64,000 nt of DNA. Source: Poecilobothrus nobilitatus. Its lineage: Eukaryota > Arthropoda > Insecta > Diptera > Dolichopodidae. Shown here piece after piece: positions 10,697-23,370 of this stretch. The notes beneath the pieces were generated by a model. The model did not search any database. It was given only the letters and a program-made list of their open reading frames with translations, and was not told the origin of the DNA. The position numbers and the translations under genes were made by a program. Location of the stretch: assembly GCA_947095535.1 (NCBI GenBank), contig OX352774.1:45090496-45154495 (forward strand). The letters run 5' to 3'. Numbering within the stretch: the stretch's first letter is position 1; each line of letters begins with the position of its first letter.

Positions 10697-10728
10697 CACA
10701 ACAACTCACAAAACACAACACAAAACAC
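10697..10728 (+). repeat. CACAA-rich 28-bp expansion, site 2
   Basis: Same expansion as at 10441-10472, in the next monomer, 256 bp away (228 + 28). The pair shows that one expanded monomer was itself tandemly duplicated. Confidence 0.9.
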
Positions 10729-10790
10729 AAAAACTCTATTTTTTGGTCAAAATTCCAATTTTGAAGGAAAATATTCAGTTTTAACTGAAG

Positions 10791-11400
10791 AACCAAAAAT
10801 GATATCAAAATAAGCTTAAAATCGTGAAAAATCAACGGGAAATGGTAGAAAATTCGAATTAAAGATTCGGTATTTTCAAAATTCATTTTCAGGCGATATA
10901 AATTAGTTATGAGTTTCGGATTTCGTTTTTATTTTTGGAAATAGTGTCCCCTACACAAAAACTCTATTTTTTGGTCAAAATTCCTATTTTGAAGGAACAT
11001 ATTCAGTTTTTAGTGAAGAAGCAAAAATGATATCAAAATAAGCTTAAAATCTTAAAAAATCAACGGGAAAAGGTAGAAAAATTGATTTAAAGATTGGGTA
11101 TTTTCAAAATCCATTTTCAGGCGATATGAATTAGTAATGAGTTTCGGATTTCGTTTTTATTTTTGGAAATAGTGTCCCCTACACAAAAACTCTATTTTTT
11201 GGTCAAAATTCCTATTTTGAAGGAAAATATTCAGTTTTTACTGAAGAAGCAAAAATGATATCAAAATAAGCTTAAAATCTTGAAAAATCAACGGGAAATG
11301 ATAGAAAAATTGATTTACAGATTGGGTATTTTCAAAATCCATTTTCAGGCGATATGAATTAGTTATCAGTTTCGGATTTCGTTTTTATTTTTGGAAATAG
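10791..11400 (+). repeat. 4-monomer duplication beside the gap, copy 2
   Basis: Copy of the sequence starting at 9824, with the same private variants through GAATTAGTAATGAG. The copies diverge in the next monomers: TTATCAGTTTCGG near 11363 has no counterpart in copy 1. Sequence from here to about 11710 also recurs near 16245-17000 and 21316-22070. Confidence 0.75.
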
Positions 11401-11723
11401 TGTCCCCTACACAAAAACTCTATTTTGTAGTCAAAATTTATATTTCAAAAGAAAATATTCGGTTTTTTACTGAAGAAGCAAAAATTATATCAAAATAAGC
11501 TTAAAATCGTGAAAAATCAACGGGAAATGGTAGAAAACTCGATTTAAAGATTCGGCATTTTCAAAATCCATTTTCAGGCGATATAAATTAGTTATGTGTT
11601 TCGGATTTCCTTTTTATTTTTAGAAATAGTGTCCCCTACACAAAAACTCTATTTTTTGGTCAAAATTCCTATTTTGAAGGCAAATATTCAGTTTTTAGTG
11701 AAGAAGCAAAAATGATATAAAAA

Positions 11724-13497
11724 TAAGCTTAAAATCTTGAAAAATCAACGGGAAAAGGTAGAAAAATTGATTTAAAGATTCGGCATTTTCAAAATCCATT
11801 TTCAGGCGATATGAATTTGTTATGAGTTTCGGATTTCGTTTTTATTTTTGGACATAGTGTCCCCTACACAAAAACTCTATTTTTTGGTCAAAATTCCTAT
11901 TTTGAAGGAAAATATTCAGTTTTTACTGAAGAAGCAAAAATGATATCAAAATAAGCTTAAAATCGTGAAAAATCAACGGGAAATGGTAGAAAAATCGATT
12001 TAAAGATTCGGCATTTTCAAAATCCATTTTCAGGCGATATAAATTAGTTATGAGTTTCGGATTTCGTTTTTATTTTTGGAAATAGTGTCCCCTACACAAC
12101 AACTCTATTTTTTGGTCAAAATTCCTATTTTAAAGGAAAATATTCAGTTTTTACTGAAGAAGCAAAAATGATATCAAAATAAGCTTAAAATCTTGAAAAA
12201 TCAACGGGAAATGGTAGAAAAATTGATTTAAAGATTGGGTATTTTCAAAATCCATTTTCAGGCGATATGAATTAGTTATGAGTTTCGGCTTTCGTTTTTA
12301 TTTTTGGAAATAGTGTCCCCGACACAAAAACTTTATTTTTTGGTCAAAATTCCAATTTTGAAGGAAAATATTCGGTTTTTACTGAAGAAGCAAAAATGAT
12401 ATCAAAATAAGCTTAAAATCGTGAAAAATCAACGGGAAATGGTAGAAAAATCGATTTAAAGATTCGGCATTTTCAAAATCCATTTTCAGGCGATATAAAT
12501 TAGTTATGAGTTTCGGATTTCGTTTTTATTTTTGCAAATAGTGTCCCCTACACAAAAACTCTATTTTTTGGTTAAAATTCCTATTTTGAAGGAAAATATT
12601 CAGTTTTTACTGAAGAAGCAAAAATGATATCAAAATAAGCTTAAAATCGTGAAAAATCAACGGGAAATGGTAGAAAAATTGATTTAAAGATTCGGCATTT
12701 TCAAAATCCATTTTCAGGCGATATAAATTAGTTATGAGTTTCGGATTTCATTTTCATTTTTGGAAATATTGTCCCCTACACAAAAACTCCATTTTTTGGT
12801 AAAAATTCCTAAGAAAATATTCGATTTTTACTGAAGAAGCAAAAATGATATCAAAATAAGCTTAAAATCGTGAAAAATCAAGGGGAAATGGTAGAAAAAT
12901 CGATTTAAAGATTCGGCATTTTCAAAATCCATTTTCAGGCGATATAAATTAGTTATGAGTTTCGGATTTCGTTTTTATTTGTGCAAATAGTGTCCCCTAC
13001 ACAAAAACTCTATTTTTTGGTCAAAATTCCTATTTTGAAGGAAAATATTCAGTTTTTACTGAAGAAGCAAAAATGATATCAAAATAAGCTTAAAATCGTG
13101 AAAAATCAACGGGAAATGGTAGAAAAATCGATTTAAAGATTCGGCATTTTCAAAATCCATTTTCAGGCGATATAAATTAGTTATGAGTTTCGGATTTCGT
13201 TTTTATTTTTGGAAATAGTGTCCCCTACACAACAACTCTATTTTTTGGTCAAAATTCCTATTTTAAAGGAAAATATTCAGTTTTTACTGAAGAAGCAAAA
13301 ATGATATCAAAATAAGCTTAAAATCTTGAAAAATCAACGGAAAAGGTAGAAAAATTGATTTAAAGATTCGGCATTTTCAAAATCCATTTTCAGGCGATAT
13401 GAATTAGTTATGAGTTTCGGATTTCGTTTTTATTTTTGGACATAGTGTCCCCTACACAAAAACTCTATTTTTTGGTCAAAATTCCTATTTTGAAGGA
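11724..13497 (+). repeat. 17-monomer-spaced duplication, copy 2
   Basis: Near-identical to 7850-9623. Differences seen include GAATTTGTTATG near 11814 against GAATTAGTTATG, and one fewer G in CAACGGAAAAGG near 13340. Because this copy continues beyond the point where copy 1 meets the gap, it shows what may lie inside the gap. Confidence 0.85.
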
Positions 13498-14540
13498 AAA
13501 TATTCAGTTTTTACTGAAGAAGCAAAAATGATATCAAAATAAGCTTAAAATCGTGAAAAATCAACGGGAAATGGTAGAAAAATCGATTTAAAGATTCGGC
13601 ATTTTCAAAATCCATTTTCAGGCGATATAAATTAGTTATGAGTTTCGGATTTCGTTTTTATTTTTGGAAATAGTGTCCCCTACACAACAACTCTATTTTT
13701 TGGTCAAAATTCCTATTTTAAAGGAAAATATTCAGTTTTTACTGAAGAAGCAAAAATGATATCAAAATAAGCTTAAAATCTTGAAAAATCAACGGGAAAT
13801 GGTAGAAAAATTGATTTAAAGATTGCGTATTTAAAAAATCCATTTTCAGGCGATATGAATTAGTTATGAGTTTCGGATTTCGTTTTTATTTTTGGAAATA
13901 GTGTCCCCTACACAAAAACCCTATTTTGTGGTCAAAATTTATATTTCAAAACAAAATATTCGGTTTTTACTGAAGAAGCAAAAATGATATCAAAATAAGC
14001 TTAAAATCGTGAAAAATCAACGGGAAATGGTAGAAAAATCGATTTAAAGATTCGGCATTTTCAAAATCCATTTTCAGGCGATATGAATTAGTTATGAGTT
14101 TCGGATTTCGTTTTTATGTTTGGAAATAGTGTTCCCTACACAAGAACTCTATTTTTTGGTCAAAATTCCTATTTTGAAGGAAAATATTCAGCTTTTACTG
14201 AAGAAGCAAAAATGATAACAAAATAAGCTTAAAATCGTGAAAAATTAACGGGAAATGGTAGAAAAATTGATTTAAAGATTCGGCATTTTCAAAATCCATT
14301 TTTAGACGATATCATTTAGTTATAAGTTTCGGATTTCGTTTTTATTTTTGGAAATAGTGTCCCCTATACAGGAACTCTTTTTTTTGGTCAAAATTCCTAT
14401 TTTGAAGGAAAATATTCAGTTTTAACTGAAGAACCAAAAATGATATCAAAATAAGCTTAAAATCGTGAAAAATCAACGGGAAATGGTAGAAAATTCGAAT
14501 TAAAGATTCGGTATTTTCAAAGTCATTTTCAGGCGATATA
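13400..14540 (+). repeat. 5-monomer duplication, copy 1
   Basis: Offset 1139 bp to the next copy. GATTGCGTATTTAAAAAATC is at 13821 and 14960; GGACATAGTG at 13438 and 14577; CCCCTATACAGGAACTC at 14361 and 15500. This copy has CAAAGTCATTTTC near 14518 where the second has CAAAATTCATTTTC. Confidence 0.85.
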
Positions 14541-15680
14541 AATTAGTTATGAGTTTCGGATTTCGTTTTTATTTTTGGACATAGTGTCCCCTACACAAAA
14601 ACTCTATTTTTTGGTCAAAATTCCTATTTTGAAGGAAAATATTCAGTTTTTACTGAAGAAGCAAAAATGATATCAAAATAAGCTTAAAATCGTGAAAAAT
14701 CAACGGGAAATGGTAGAAAAATCGATTTAAAGATTCGGCATTTTCAAAATCCATTTTCAGGCGATATAAATTAGTTATGAGTTTCGGATTTCGTTTTTAT
14801 TTTTGGAAATAGTGTCCCCTACACAACAACTCTATTTTTTGGTCTAAATTCCTATTTTAAAGGAAAATATTCAGTTTTTACTGAAGAAGCAAAAATGATA
14901 TCAAAATAAGCTTAAAATCTTGAAAAATCAACGGGAAATGGTAGAAAAATTGATTTAAAGATTGCGTATTTAAAAAATCCATTTTCAGGCGATATGAATT
15001 AGTTATGAGTTTCGGATTTCGTTTTTATTTTTGGAAATAGTGTCCCCTACACAAAAACCCTATTTTGTGGTCAAAATTTATATTTCAAAACAAAATATTC
15101 GGTTTTTACTGAAGAAGCAAAAATGATATCAAAATAAGCTTAAAATCGTGAAAAATCAACGGGAAATGGTAGAAAAATCGATTTAAAGATTCGGCATTTT
15201 CAAAATCCATTTTCAGGCGATATGAATTAGTTATGAGTTTCGGATTTCGTTTTTATGTTTGGAAATAGTGTTCCCTACACAAGAACTCTATTTTTTGGTC
15301 AAAATTCCTATTTTGAAGGAAAATATTCAGCTTTTACTGAAGAAGCAAAAATGATAACAAAATAAGCTTAAAATCGTGAAAAATTAACGGGAAATGGTAG
15401 AAAAATTGATTTAAAGATTCGGCATTTTCAAAATCCATTTTTAGACGATATCATTTAGTTATAAGTTTCGGATTTCGTTTTTATTTTTGGAAATAGTGTC
15501 CCCTATACAGGAACTCTTTTTTTTGGTCAAAATTCCTATTTTGAAGGAAAATATTCAGTTTTAACTGAAGAACCAAAAATGATATCAAAATAAGCTTAAA
15601 ATCGTGAAAAATCAACGGGAAATGGTAGAAAATTCGAATTAAAGATTCGGTATTTTCAAAATTCATTTTCAGGCGATATA
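14541..15680 (+). repeat. 5-monomer duplication, copy 2
   Basis: Tandem copy of 13400-14540. Its right half is also the beginning of the 5071-bp unit, so this duplication must predate that one or overlap its breakpoint. Confidence 0.8.
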
Positions 15681-15960
15681 AATTAGTTATGAGTTTCGGA
15701 TTTCGTTTTTATTTTTGGAAATAGTGTCCCCTACTCAAAAACTCTATTTTTTGGTCAAAATTCCTATTTTGAAGGAAAATATTCAGTTTTTACTGAAGAA
15801 GCAAAAATGATATCAAAATAAGCTTCAAATCTTGAAAAATCAACGGGAAATGGTAGAAAAATTGATTTAAAGATTGGGTATTTTCAAAATCCATTTTCAG
15901 GCGATTTGAATTAGTTATGAGTTTCGGATTTCGTTTTTATTTTTGGAAATAGTGTCCCCT

Positions 15961-15992
15961 CACAACAACTCACAAAACACAACACAAAACAC
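15961..15992 (+). repeat. CACAA-rich 28-bp expansion, site 3
   Basis: Same expansion within the first copy of the 5071-bp unit. Its neighbour corresponding to site 2 has been lost at the GTAATCCCC scar near 16209. Confidence 0.9.
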
Positions 15993-16200
15993 AAAAACTC
16001 TATTTTTTGGTCAAAATTCCAATTTTGAAGGAAAATATTCAGTTTTTACTGAAGAAGCAAAAATGATATCAAAATAAGCTTAAAATCGTGAAAAATCAAC
16101 GGGAAATGCTAGAAAAATCGATTTAAAGATTCGGCATTTTCAAAATCCATTTTCAGGCGATATAAATTAGTTATGAGTTTCGGATTTCGTTTTTATTTTT

Positions 16201-16222
16201 GGAAATAGTAATCCCCTACACA
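16201..16222 (+). repeat. Monomer-loss scar GTAATCCCC, copy 1
   Basis: GGAAATAGTAATCCCCTACAC replaces GGAAATAGTGTCCCCTACAC. Compared with 10441-10950, the second CACAA-expanded monomer is missing here: offsets to the homologous 10-11 kb block change from 5520 to 5265. The altered bases probably mark that breakpoint. Confidence 0.65.
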
Positions 16223-18267
16223 AAAACTCTATTTTTTGGTCAAAATTCCTATTTTGAAGGAACATATTCAGTTTTTAGTGAAGAAGCAAAAATGATATCA
16301 AAATAAGCTTAAAATCTTAAAAAATCAACGGGAAAAGGTAGAAAAATTGATTTAAAGATTGGGTATTTTCAAAATCCATTTTCAGGCGATATGAATTAGT
16401 AATGAGTTTCGGATTTCGTTTTTATTTTTGGAAATAGTGTCCCCTACACAAAAACTCTATTTTTTGGTCAAAATTCCTATTTTGAAGGAAAATATTCAGT
16501 TTTTACTGAAGAAGCAAAAATGATATCAAAATAAGCTTAAAATCTTGAAAAATCAACGGGAAATGATAGAAAAATTGATTTACAGATTGGGTATTTTCAA
16601 AATCCATTTTCAGGCGATATGAATTAGTTATCAGTTTCGGATTTCGTTTTTATTTTTGGAAATAGTGTCCCCTACACAAAAACTCTATTTTGTAGTCAAA
16701 ATTTATATTTCAAAAGAAAATATTCGGTTTTTTACTGAAGAAGCAAAAATTATATCAAAATAAGCTTAAAATCGTGAAAAATCAACGGGAAATGGTAGAA
16801 AACTCGATTTAAAGATTCGGCATTTTCAAAATCCATTTTCAGGCGTCATAAATTAGTTATGTGTTTCGGATTTCCTTTTTATTTTTAGAAATAGTGTCCC
16901 CTACACAAAAACTCTATTTTTTGGTCAAAATTCCTATTTTGAAGGCAAATATTCAGTTTTTAGTGAAGAAGCAAAAATGATATAAAAATAAGCTTAAAAT
17001 CTTGAAAAATCAACGGGAAATGGTAGAAAAATTGATTTAAAGATTGAGTATTTTCAAAATCCATTTTCAGGCGATATGAATTAGTTATGAGTTTCGAATT
17101 TCGTTTTTATTTTTGGAAATAGTGTCCCCTACACAAAAACTCTATTTTTTGGTCAAAATTCCTATTTTGAAGGAAAATATTCAGTTTTTACTGAAGAAGC
17201 AAAAATGATAACAAAATAAGCTTAAAATCGTGAAAAATCAACGGGAAATGGTAGAAAAATCGATTTAAAGATTCGGCATTTTCAAAATCCATTTTCAGGC
17301 GATATAAATTAGTTATGAGTTTCGGATTTCGTTTTTATTTTTGGAAATAGTGTCCCCTACACAAAAACTCAATTTTTTGGTCAATATTCCTATTTTGAAG
17401 GAAAATATTCAGTTTTTACTGAAGAAGCAAAAATTATATCAAAATAAGCTTAAAATCGTGAAAAATCAACGGGAAATGGTAGAAAAATCGATTTAAAGAT
17501 TCGGCATTTTCAAAATCCATTTTCAGGCGATATGAATTAGTTATGAGTTTCTGATTTCCTTTTTATTTTTGGAAATAATGTCCCCTACACAAAAACCCTA
17601 TATTGTGGTTAAAATTCTTATAAAAAAAAATATTCGGTTTTTGCTGAAGAAGCAAAAATGATATCAAACTAAGCTTGAAATCGTGAAAAATCAACGGGAA
17701 ATGGTAGAAAAATCGATTTAAAGATTCGGCATTTTCAAAATCCATTTTCAGGCGATATAAATTAGTTATGAGTTTCGGATTTCGTTTTTATTTTTGGAAA
17801 TAGTGTCCCCTACACAAAAACTCTATTTTTTGGTCAAAATTCCTATTTTGAAGGAAAATATTCAGCTTTTACTGAAGAAGCAAAAATGATAACAAAATAA
17901 GCTTAAAATCTTGAAAAATCAACGGGAAATGGTAGAAAAATTGATTTAAAGATTGGGTATTTTCAAAATCCATTTTCAGGCGATATAAATTAGTTATGAG
18001 TTTCGGATTTCGTTTTTATTTTTGGAAATAGTGTCCCCTACTCAAAAACTCTATTTTTTGGTCAAAATTCCTATTTTGAAGGAAAATATTCAGTTTTTAC
18101 TGAAGAAGCAAAAATGATATCAAAATAAGCTTAAAATCTTGAAAAATCAACGGGAAATGGTAGAAAAATTGATTTAAAGATTGGGTATTTTCAAAATCCA
18201 TTTTCAGGCGATATGAATTAGTTATGAGTTTCGGATTTCGTTTTTATTTTTGGAAATAGTATCCCCT

Positions 18268-18299
18268 CACAACAACTCACAAAACACAACACAAAACAC
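18268..18299 (+). repeat. CACAA-rich 28-bp expansion, site 4
   Basis: Same expansion, here preceded by TAGTATCCCCT instead of TAGTGTCCCCT. Its partner in the second 5071-bp copy is at 23339. Confidence 0.9.
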
Positions 18300-21031
18300 A
18301 AAAACTCTATTTTTTGGTCAAAATTCCAATTTTGAAGGAAAATATTCAGTTTTTACTGAAGAAGCAAAAATGATATCAAAATAAGCTTAAAATCGTGAAA
18401 AATCAACGGGAAATGGTAGAAAAATCGATTTAAAGATTCGGCATTTTCAAAATCCATTTTCAGGCGATATAAATTAGTTATGAGTTTCGGATTTCGTTTT
18501 TATTTTTGCAAATAGTGTCCCCTACACAAAAACTCTATTTTTTGGTCAAAATTTCTATTTTGAAGGAAAATATTCAGTTTTTACTGAAGAAGCAAAAATG
18601 ATATCAAAATAAGCTTAAAATCGTAAAAAATCAACGGGAAATGGTAGAAAAATCGATTTAAAGATTCGGCATTTTCAAAATACATTTTCAGGCGATATAA
18701 ATTAGTTATGAGTTTCGGATTTCGTTTTTATTTTTGGAAATAGTGTCCCCTACACAAAAACTCTATTTTTTGGTCAATATTCCTATTTTGAAGGAACATA
18801 TTCAGTTTTTAGTGAAGAAGCAAAAATGATATCAAAATAAGCTTAAAATCTTAAAAAATCAACGGGAAAAGGTAGAAAAATTGATTTAAAGATTGGGTAT
18901 TTTCAAAATCCATTTTCAGGCGATATGAATTAGTTATGAGTTTCGGATTTCGTTTTTATTTTTGGAAATAGTGTCCCCTACACAAAAACTCTATTTTTTG
19001 GTCAAAATTGCTATTTTGAAGGAAAATATTCAGTTTTTACTGAAGAAGCAAAAATGATATCAAAATAAGCTTAAAATGTTGAAAAATCAACGGGAAATGA
19101 TAGAAAAATTGATTTACAGATTGGGTATTTTCAAAATCCATTTTCAGGCGATATGAATTAGTTATGAGTTTCGGATTTCGTTTTTATTTTTGGAAATAGT
19201 GTCCCCTACACAAAAACTCAATTTTTTGGTCAATATTCCTATTTTGAAGGAAAATATTCAGTTTTTACTGAAGAAGCAAAAATGATAACAAAATAAGCTT
19301 AAAATCGTGAAAAATCAACGGGAAATGGTAGAAAAATCGATTTAAAGATTCGGCATTTTCAAAATCCATTTTCAGGCGATATAAATTAGTTATGAGTTTC
19401 GGATTTCGTTTTTATTTTTGGAAATAGTGTCCCCTACACAAAAACTCTATTTTTTGGTCAATATTCCTATTTTGAAGGAAAATATTCAGTTTTTACTGAA
19501 GAAGCAAAAATGATAACAAAATAAGCTTAAAATCGTGAAAAATCAACGGGAAATGGTAGAAAAATCGATTTAAAGATTCGGCATTTTCAAAATCCATTTT
19601 CAGGCGATATAAATTAGTTATGAGTTTCGGATTTCGTTTTTATTTTTGGAAATAGTGTCCCCTACACAAAAACTCTATTTTTTGGTCAATATTCCTATTT
19701 TGAAGGAAAATATTCAGTTTTTACTGAAGAAGCAAAAATGATATCAAATTAAGCTTAAAATCGTGAGAAATCAACGGGAAATGGTAGAAAAATCGATTTA
19801 AAGATTCGGCATTTTCAAAATCCATTTTCAGGCGATATGAATTAGTTATGAGTTTCTGATTTCGTTTTTATTTTTGGAAATAATGTCCCCTACACAAAAA
19901 CCCTATTTTGTGGTCAAAATTCATATTTTAAAAAAAAATATTCGGTTTTTGCTGAAGAAGCAAAAATGATATCAAACTAAGCTTGAAATCGTGAAAAATC
20001 AACTGGAAATGGTAGAAAAATCGATTTAAAAATTCGGCATTTTCAAAATCCATTTTCAGGCTATATAAATTAGTTATGAGTTTCGGATTTCGTTTTTATT
20101 TTTGGAAATAGTGTCCCCTACACAAAAACTCTATTTTTTGGTCAATATTCCTATTTTGAAGGAAAATATTCAGTTTTTACTAAAGAAGCAAAAATGATAT
20201 CAAAATAAGCTTAAAATCGTGAAAAATCAACGGGAAATGGTAGAAAAATCGATTTAAAGATTCGGCATTTTCAAAATCCATTTTCAGGCGATATGAATTA
20301 GTTATGAGTTTCGGATTTCGTTTTTATGTTTGGAAATAGTGTTCCCTACACAAGAACTCTATTTTTTGGTCAAAATTCCTATTTTGAAGGAAAATATTCA
20401 GCTTTTACTGAAGAAGCAAAAATGATAACAAAATAAGCTTAAAATCGTGAAAAATTAACGGGAAATGGTAGAAAAATTGATTTAAAGATTCGGCATTTTC
20501 AAAATCCATTTTTAGACGATATCATTTAGTTATAAGTTTCGGATTTCGTTTTTATTTTTGGAAATAGTGTCCCCTATACAGGAACTCTTTTTTTTGGTCA
20601 AAATTCCTATTTTGAAGGAAAATATTCAGTTTTAACTGAAGAACCAAAAATGATATCAAAATAAGCTTAAAATCGTGAAAAATCAACGGGAAATGGTAGA
20701 AAATTCGAATTAAAGATTCGGTATTTTCAAAATTCATTTTCAGGCGATATAAATTAGTTATGAGTTTCGGATTTCGTTTTTATTTTTGGAAATAGTGTCC
20801 CCTACTCAAAAACTCTATTTTTTGGTCAAAATTCCTATTTTGAAGGAAAATATTCAGTTTTTACTGAAGAAGCAAAAATGATATCAAAATAAGCTTCAAA
20901 TCTTGAAAAATCAACGGGAAATGGTAGAAAAATTGATTTAAAGATTGGGTATTTTCAAAATCCATTTTCAGGCGATTTGAATTAGTTATGAGTTTCGGAT
21001 TTCGTTTTTATTTTTGGAAATAGTGTCCCCT

Positions 21032-21063
21032 CACAACAACTCACAAAACACAACACAAAACAC
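21032..21063 (+). repeat. CACAA-rich 28-bp expansion, site 5
   Basis: Exactly 5071 bp right of site 3, in the second copy of the 22-monomer unit. Confidence 0.9.
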
Positions 21064-21271
21064 AAAAACTCTATTTTTTGGTCAAAATTCCAATTTTGAA
21101 GGAAAATATTCAGTTTTTACTGAAGAAGCAAAAATGATATCAAAATAAGCTTAAAATCGTGAAAAATCAACGGGAAATGCTAGAAAAATCGATTTAAAGA
21201 TTCGGCATTTTCAAAATCCATTTTCAGGCGATATAAATTAGTTATGAGTTTCGGATTTCGTTTTTATTTTT

Positions 21272-21293
21272 GGAAATAGTAATCCCCTACACA
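21272..21293 (+). repeat. Monomer-loss scar GTAATCCCC, copy 2
   Basis: Same scar 5071 bp away, carried along by the 22-monomer duplication, so the loss came before that duplication. Confidence 0.65.
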
Positions 21294-23338
21294 AAAACTC
21301 TATTTTTTGGTCAAAATTCCTATTTTGAAGGAACATATTCAGTTTTTAGTGAAGAAGCAAAAATGATATCAAAATAAGCTTAAAATCTTAAAAAATCAAC
21401 GGGAAAAGGTAGAAAAATTGATTTAAAGATTGGGTATTTTCAAAATCCATTTTCAGGCGATATGAATTAGTAATGAGTTTCGGATTTCGTTTTTATTTTT
21501 GGAAATAGTGTCCCCTACACAAAAACTCTATTTTTTGGTCAAAATTCCTATTTTGAAGGAAAATATTCAGTTTTTACTGAAGAAGCAAAAATGATATCAA
21601 AATAAGCTTAAAATCTTGAAAAATCAACGGGAAATGATAGAAAAATTGATTTACAGATTGGGTATTTTCAAAATCCATTTTCAGGCGATATGAATTAGTT
21701 ATCAGTTTCGGATTTCGTTTTTATTTTTGGAAATAGTGTCCCCTACACAAAAACTCTATTTTGTAGTCAAAATTTATATTTCAAAAGAAAATATTCGGTT
21801 TTTTACTGAAGAAGCAAAAATTATATCAAAATAAGCTTAAAATCGTGAAAAATCAACGGGAAATGGTAGAAAACTCGATTTAAAGATTCGGCATTTTCAA
21901 AATCCATTTTCAGGCGTCATAAATTAGTTATGTGTTTCGGATTTCCTTTTTATTTTTAGAAATAGTGTCCCCTACACAAAAACTCTATTTTTTGGTCAAA
22001 ATTCCTATTTTGAAGGCAAATATTCAGTTTTTAGTGAAGAAGCAAAAATGATATAAAAATAAGCTTAAAATCTTGAAAAATCAACGGGAAATGGTAGAAA
22101 AATTGATTTAAAGATTGAGTATTTTCAAAATCCATTTTCAGGCGATATGAATTAGTTATGAGTTTCGAATTTCGTTTTTATTTTTGGAAATAGTGTCCCC
22201 TACACAAAAACTCTATTTTTTGGTCAAAATTCCTATTTTGAAGGAAAATATTCAGTTTTTACTGAAGAAGCAAAAATGATAACAAAATAAGCTTAAAATC
22301 GTGAAAAATCAACGGGAAATGGTAGAAAAATCGATTTAAAGATTCGGCATTTTCAAAATCCATTTTCAGGCGATATAAATTAGTTATGAGTTTCGGATTT
22401 CGTTTTTATTTTTGGAAATAGTGTCCCCTACACAAAAACTCAATTTTTTGGTCAATATTCCTATTTTGAAGGAAAATATTCAGTTTTTACTGAAGAAGCA
22501 AAAATTATATCAAAATAAGCTTAAAATCGTGAAAAATCAACGGGAAATGGTAGAAAAATCGATTTAAAGATTCGGCATTTTCAAAATCCATTTTCAGGCG
22601 ATATGAATTAGTTATGAGTTTCTGATTTCCTTTTTATTTTTGGAAATAATGTCCCCTACACAAAAACCCTATATTGTGGTTAAAATTCTTATAAAAAAAA
22701 ATATTCGGTTTTTGCTGAAGAAGCAAAAATGATATCAAACTAAGCTTGAAATCGTGAAAAATCAACGGGAAATGGTAGAAAAATCGATTTAAAGATTCGG
22801 CATTTTCAAAATCCATTTTCAGGCGATATAAATTAGTTATGAGTTTCGGATTTCGTTTTTATTTTTGGAAATAGTGTCCCCTACACAAAAACTCTATTTT
22901 TTGGTCAAAATTCCTATTTTGAAGGAAAATATTCTGCTTTTACTGAAGAAGCAAAAATGATAACAAAATAAGCTTAAAATCTTGAAAAATCAACGGGAAA
23001 TGGTAGAAAAATTGATTTAAAGATTGGGTATTTTCAAAATCCATTTTCAGGCGATATAAATTAGTTATGAGTTTCGGATTTCGTTTTTATTTTTGGAAAT
23101 AGTGTCCCCTACTCAAAAACTCTATTTTTTGGTCAAAATTCCTATTTTGAAGGAAAATATTCAGTTTTTACTGAAGAAGCAAAAATGATATCAAAATAAG
23201 CTTAAAATCTTGAAAAATCAACGGGAAATGGTAGAAAAATTGATTTAAAGATTGGGTATTTTCAAAATCCATTTTCAGGCGATATGAATTAGTTATGAGT
23301 TTCGGATTTCGTTTTTATTTTTGGAAATAGTATCCCCT

Positions 23339-23370
23339 CACAACAACTCACAAAACACAACACAAAACAC
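23339..23370 (+). repeat. CACAA-rich 28-bp expansion, site 6
   Basis: Exactly 5071 bp right of site 4, also preceded by TAGTATCCCCT. None of these expansions is seen after this point in the window. Confidence 0.9.

Larger units (their letters stand above)
9824..10790 (+). repeat. 4-monomer duplication beside the gap, copy 1
   Basis: The sequence from ACCAAAAATG at the gap edge recurs 968 bp to the right. TTGAAGGAACATATTCAG is near 10021 and again near 10989, followed in both places by TTTTTAGTGAAG, AATCTTAAAAAATC and GAATTAGTAATGAG. The 968-bp offset equals four monomers plus two 28-bp expansions. Confidence 0.8.
15115..20185 (+). repeat. 22-monomer higher-order unit (5071 bp), copy 1
   Basis: Every private variant I checked recurs exactly 5071 bp to the right: CCCCTATACAGG (15500 and 20571), the CACAA-rich expansions (15961 and 21032; 18268 and 23339), GAAGGCAAATATTCAG (16941 and 22012) and TATATTGTGGTTAAAATTC (near 17600 and 22670). 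The length fits 22 monomers plus two 28-bp expansions. Only a few substitutions were noticed, including CAAAATACATT near 18678 against CAAAATCCATT, GGTCAATATTCC near 18773 against GGTCAAAATTCC, and ATTCAGC near 17868 against ATTCTGC. Confidence 0.9.

Noticed and set aside
10647..10886. 79-codon minus-strand frame with a Cys-containing C-terminal part
   Set aside because: The extra residues come from the 28-bp CACAA expansion shifting the frame inside an ordinary satellite monomer.
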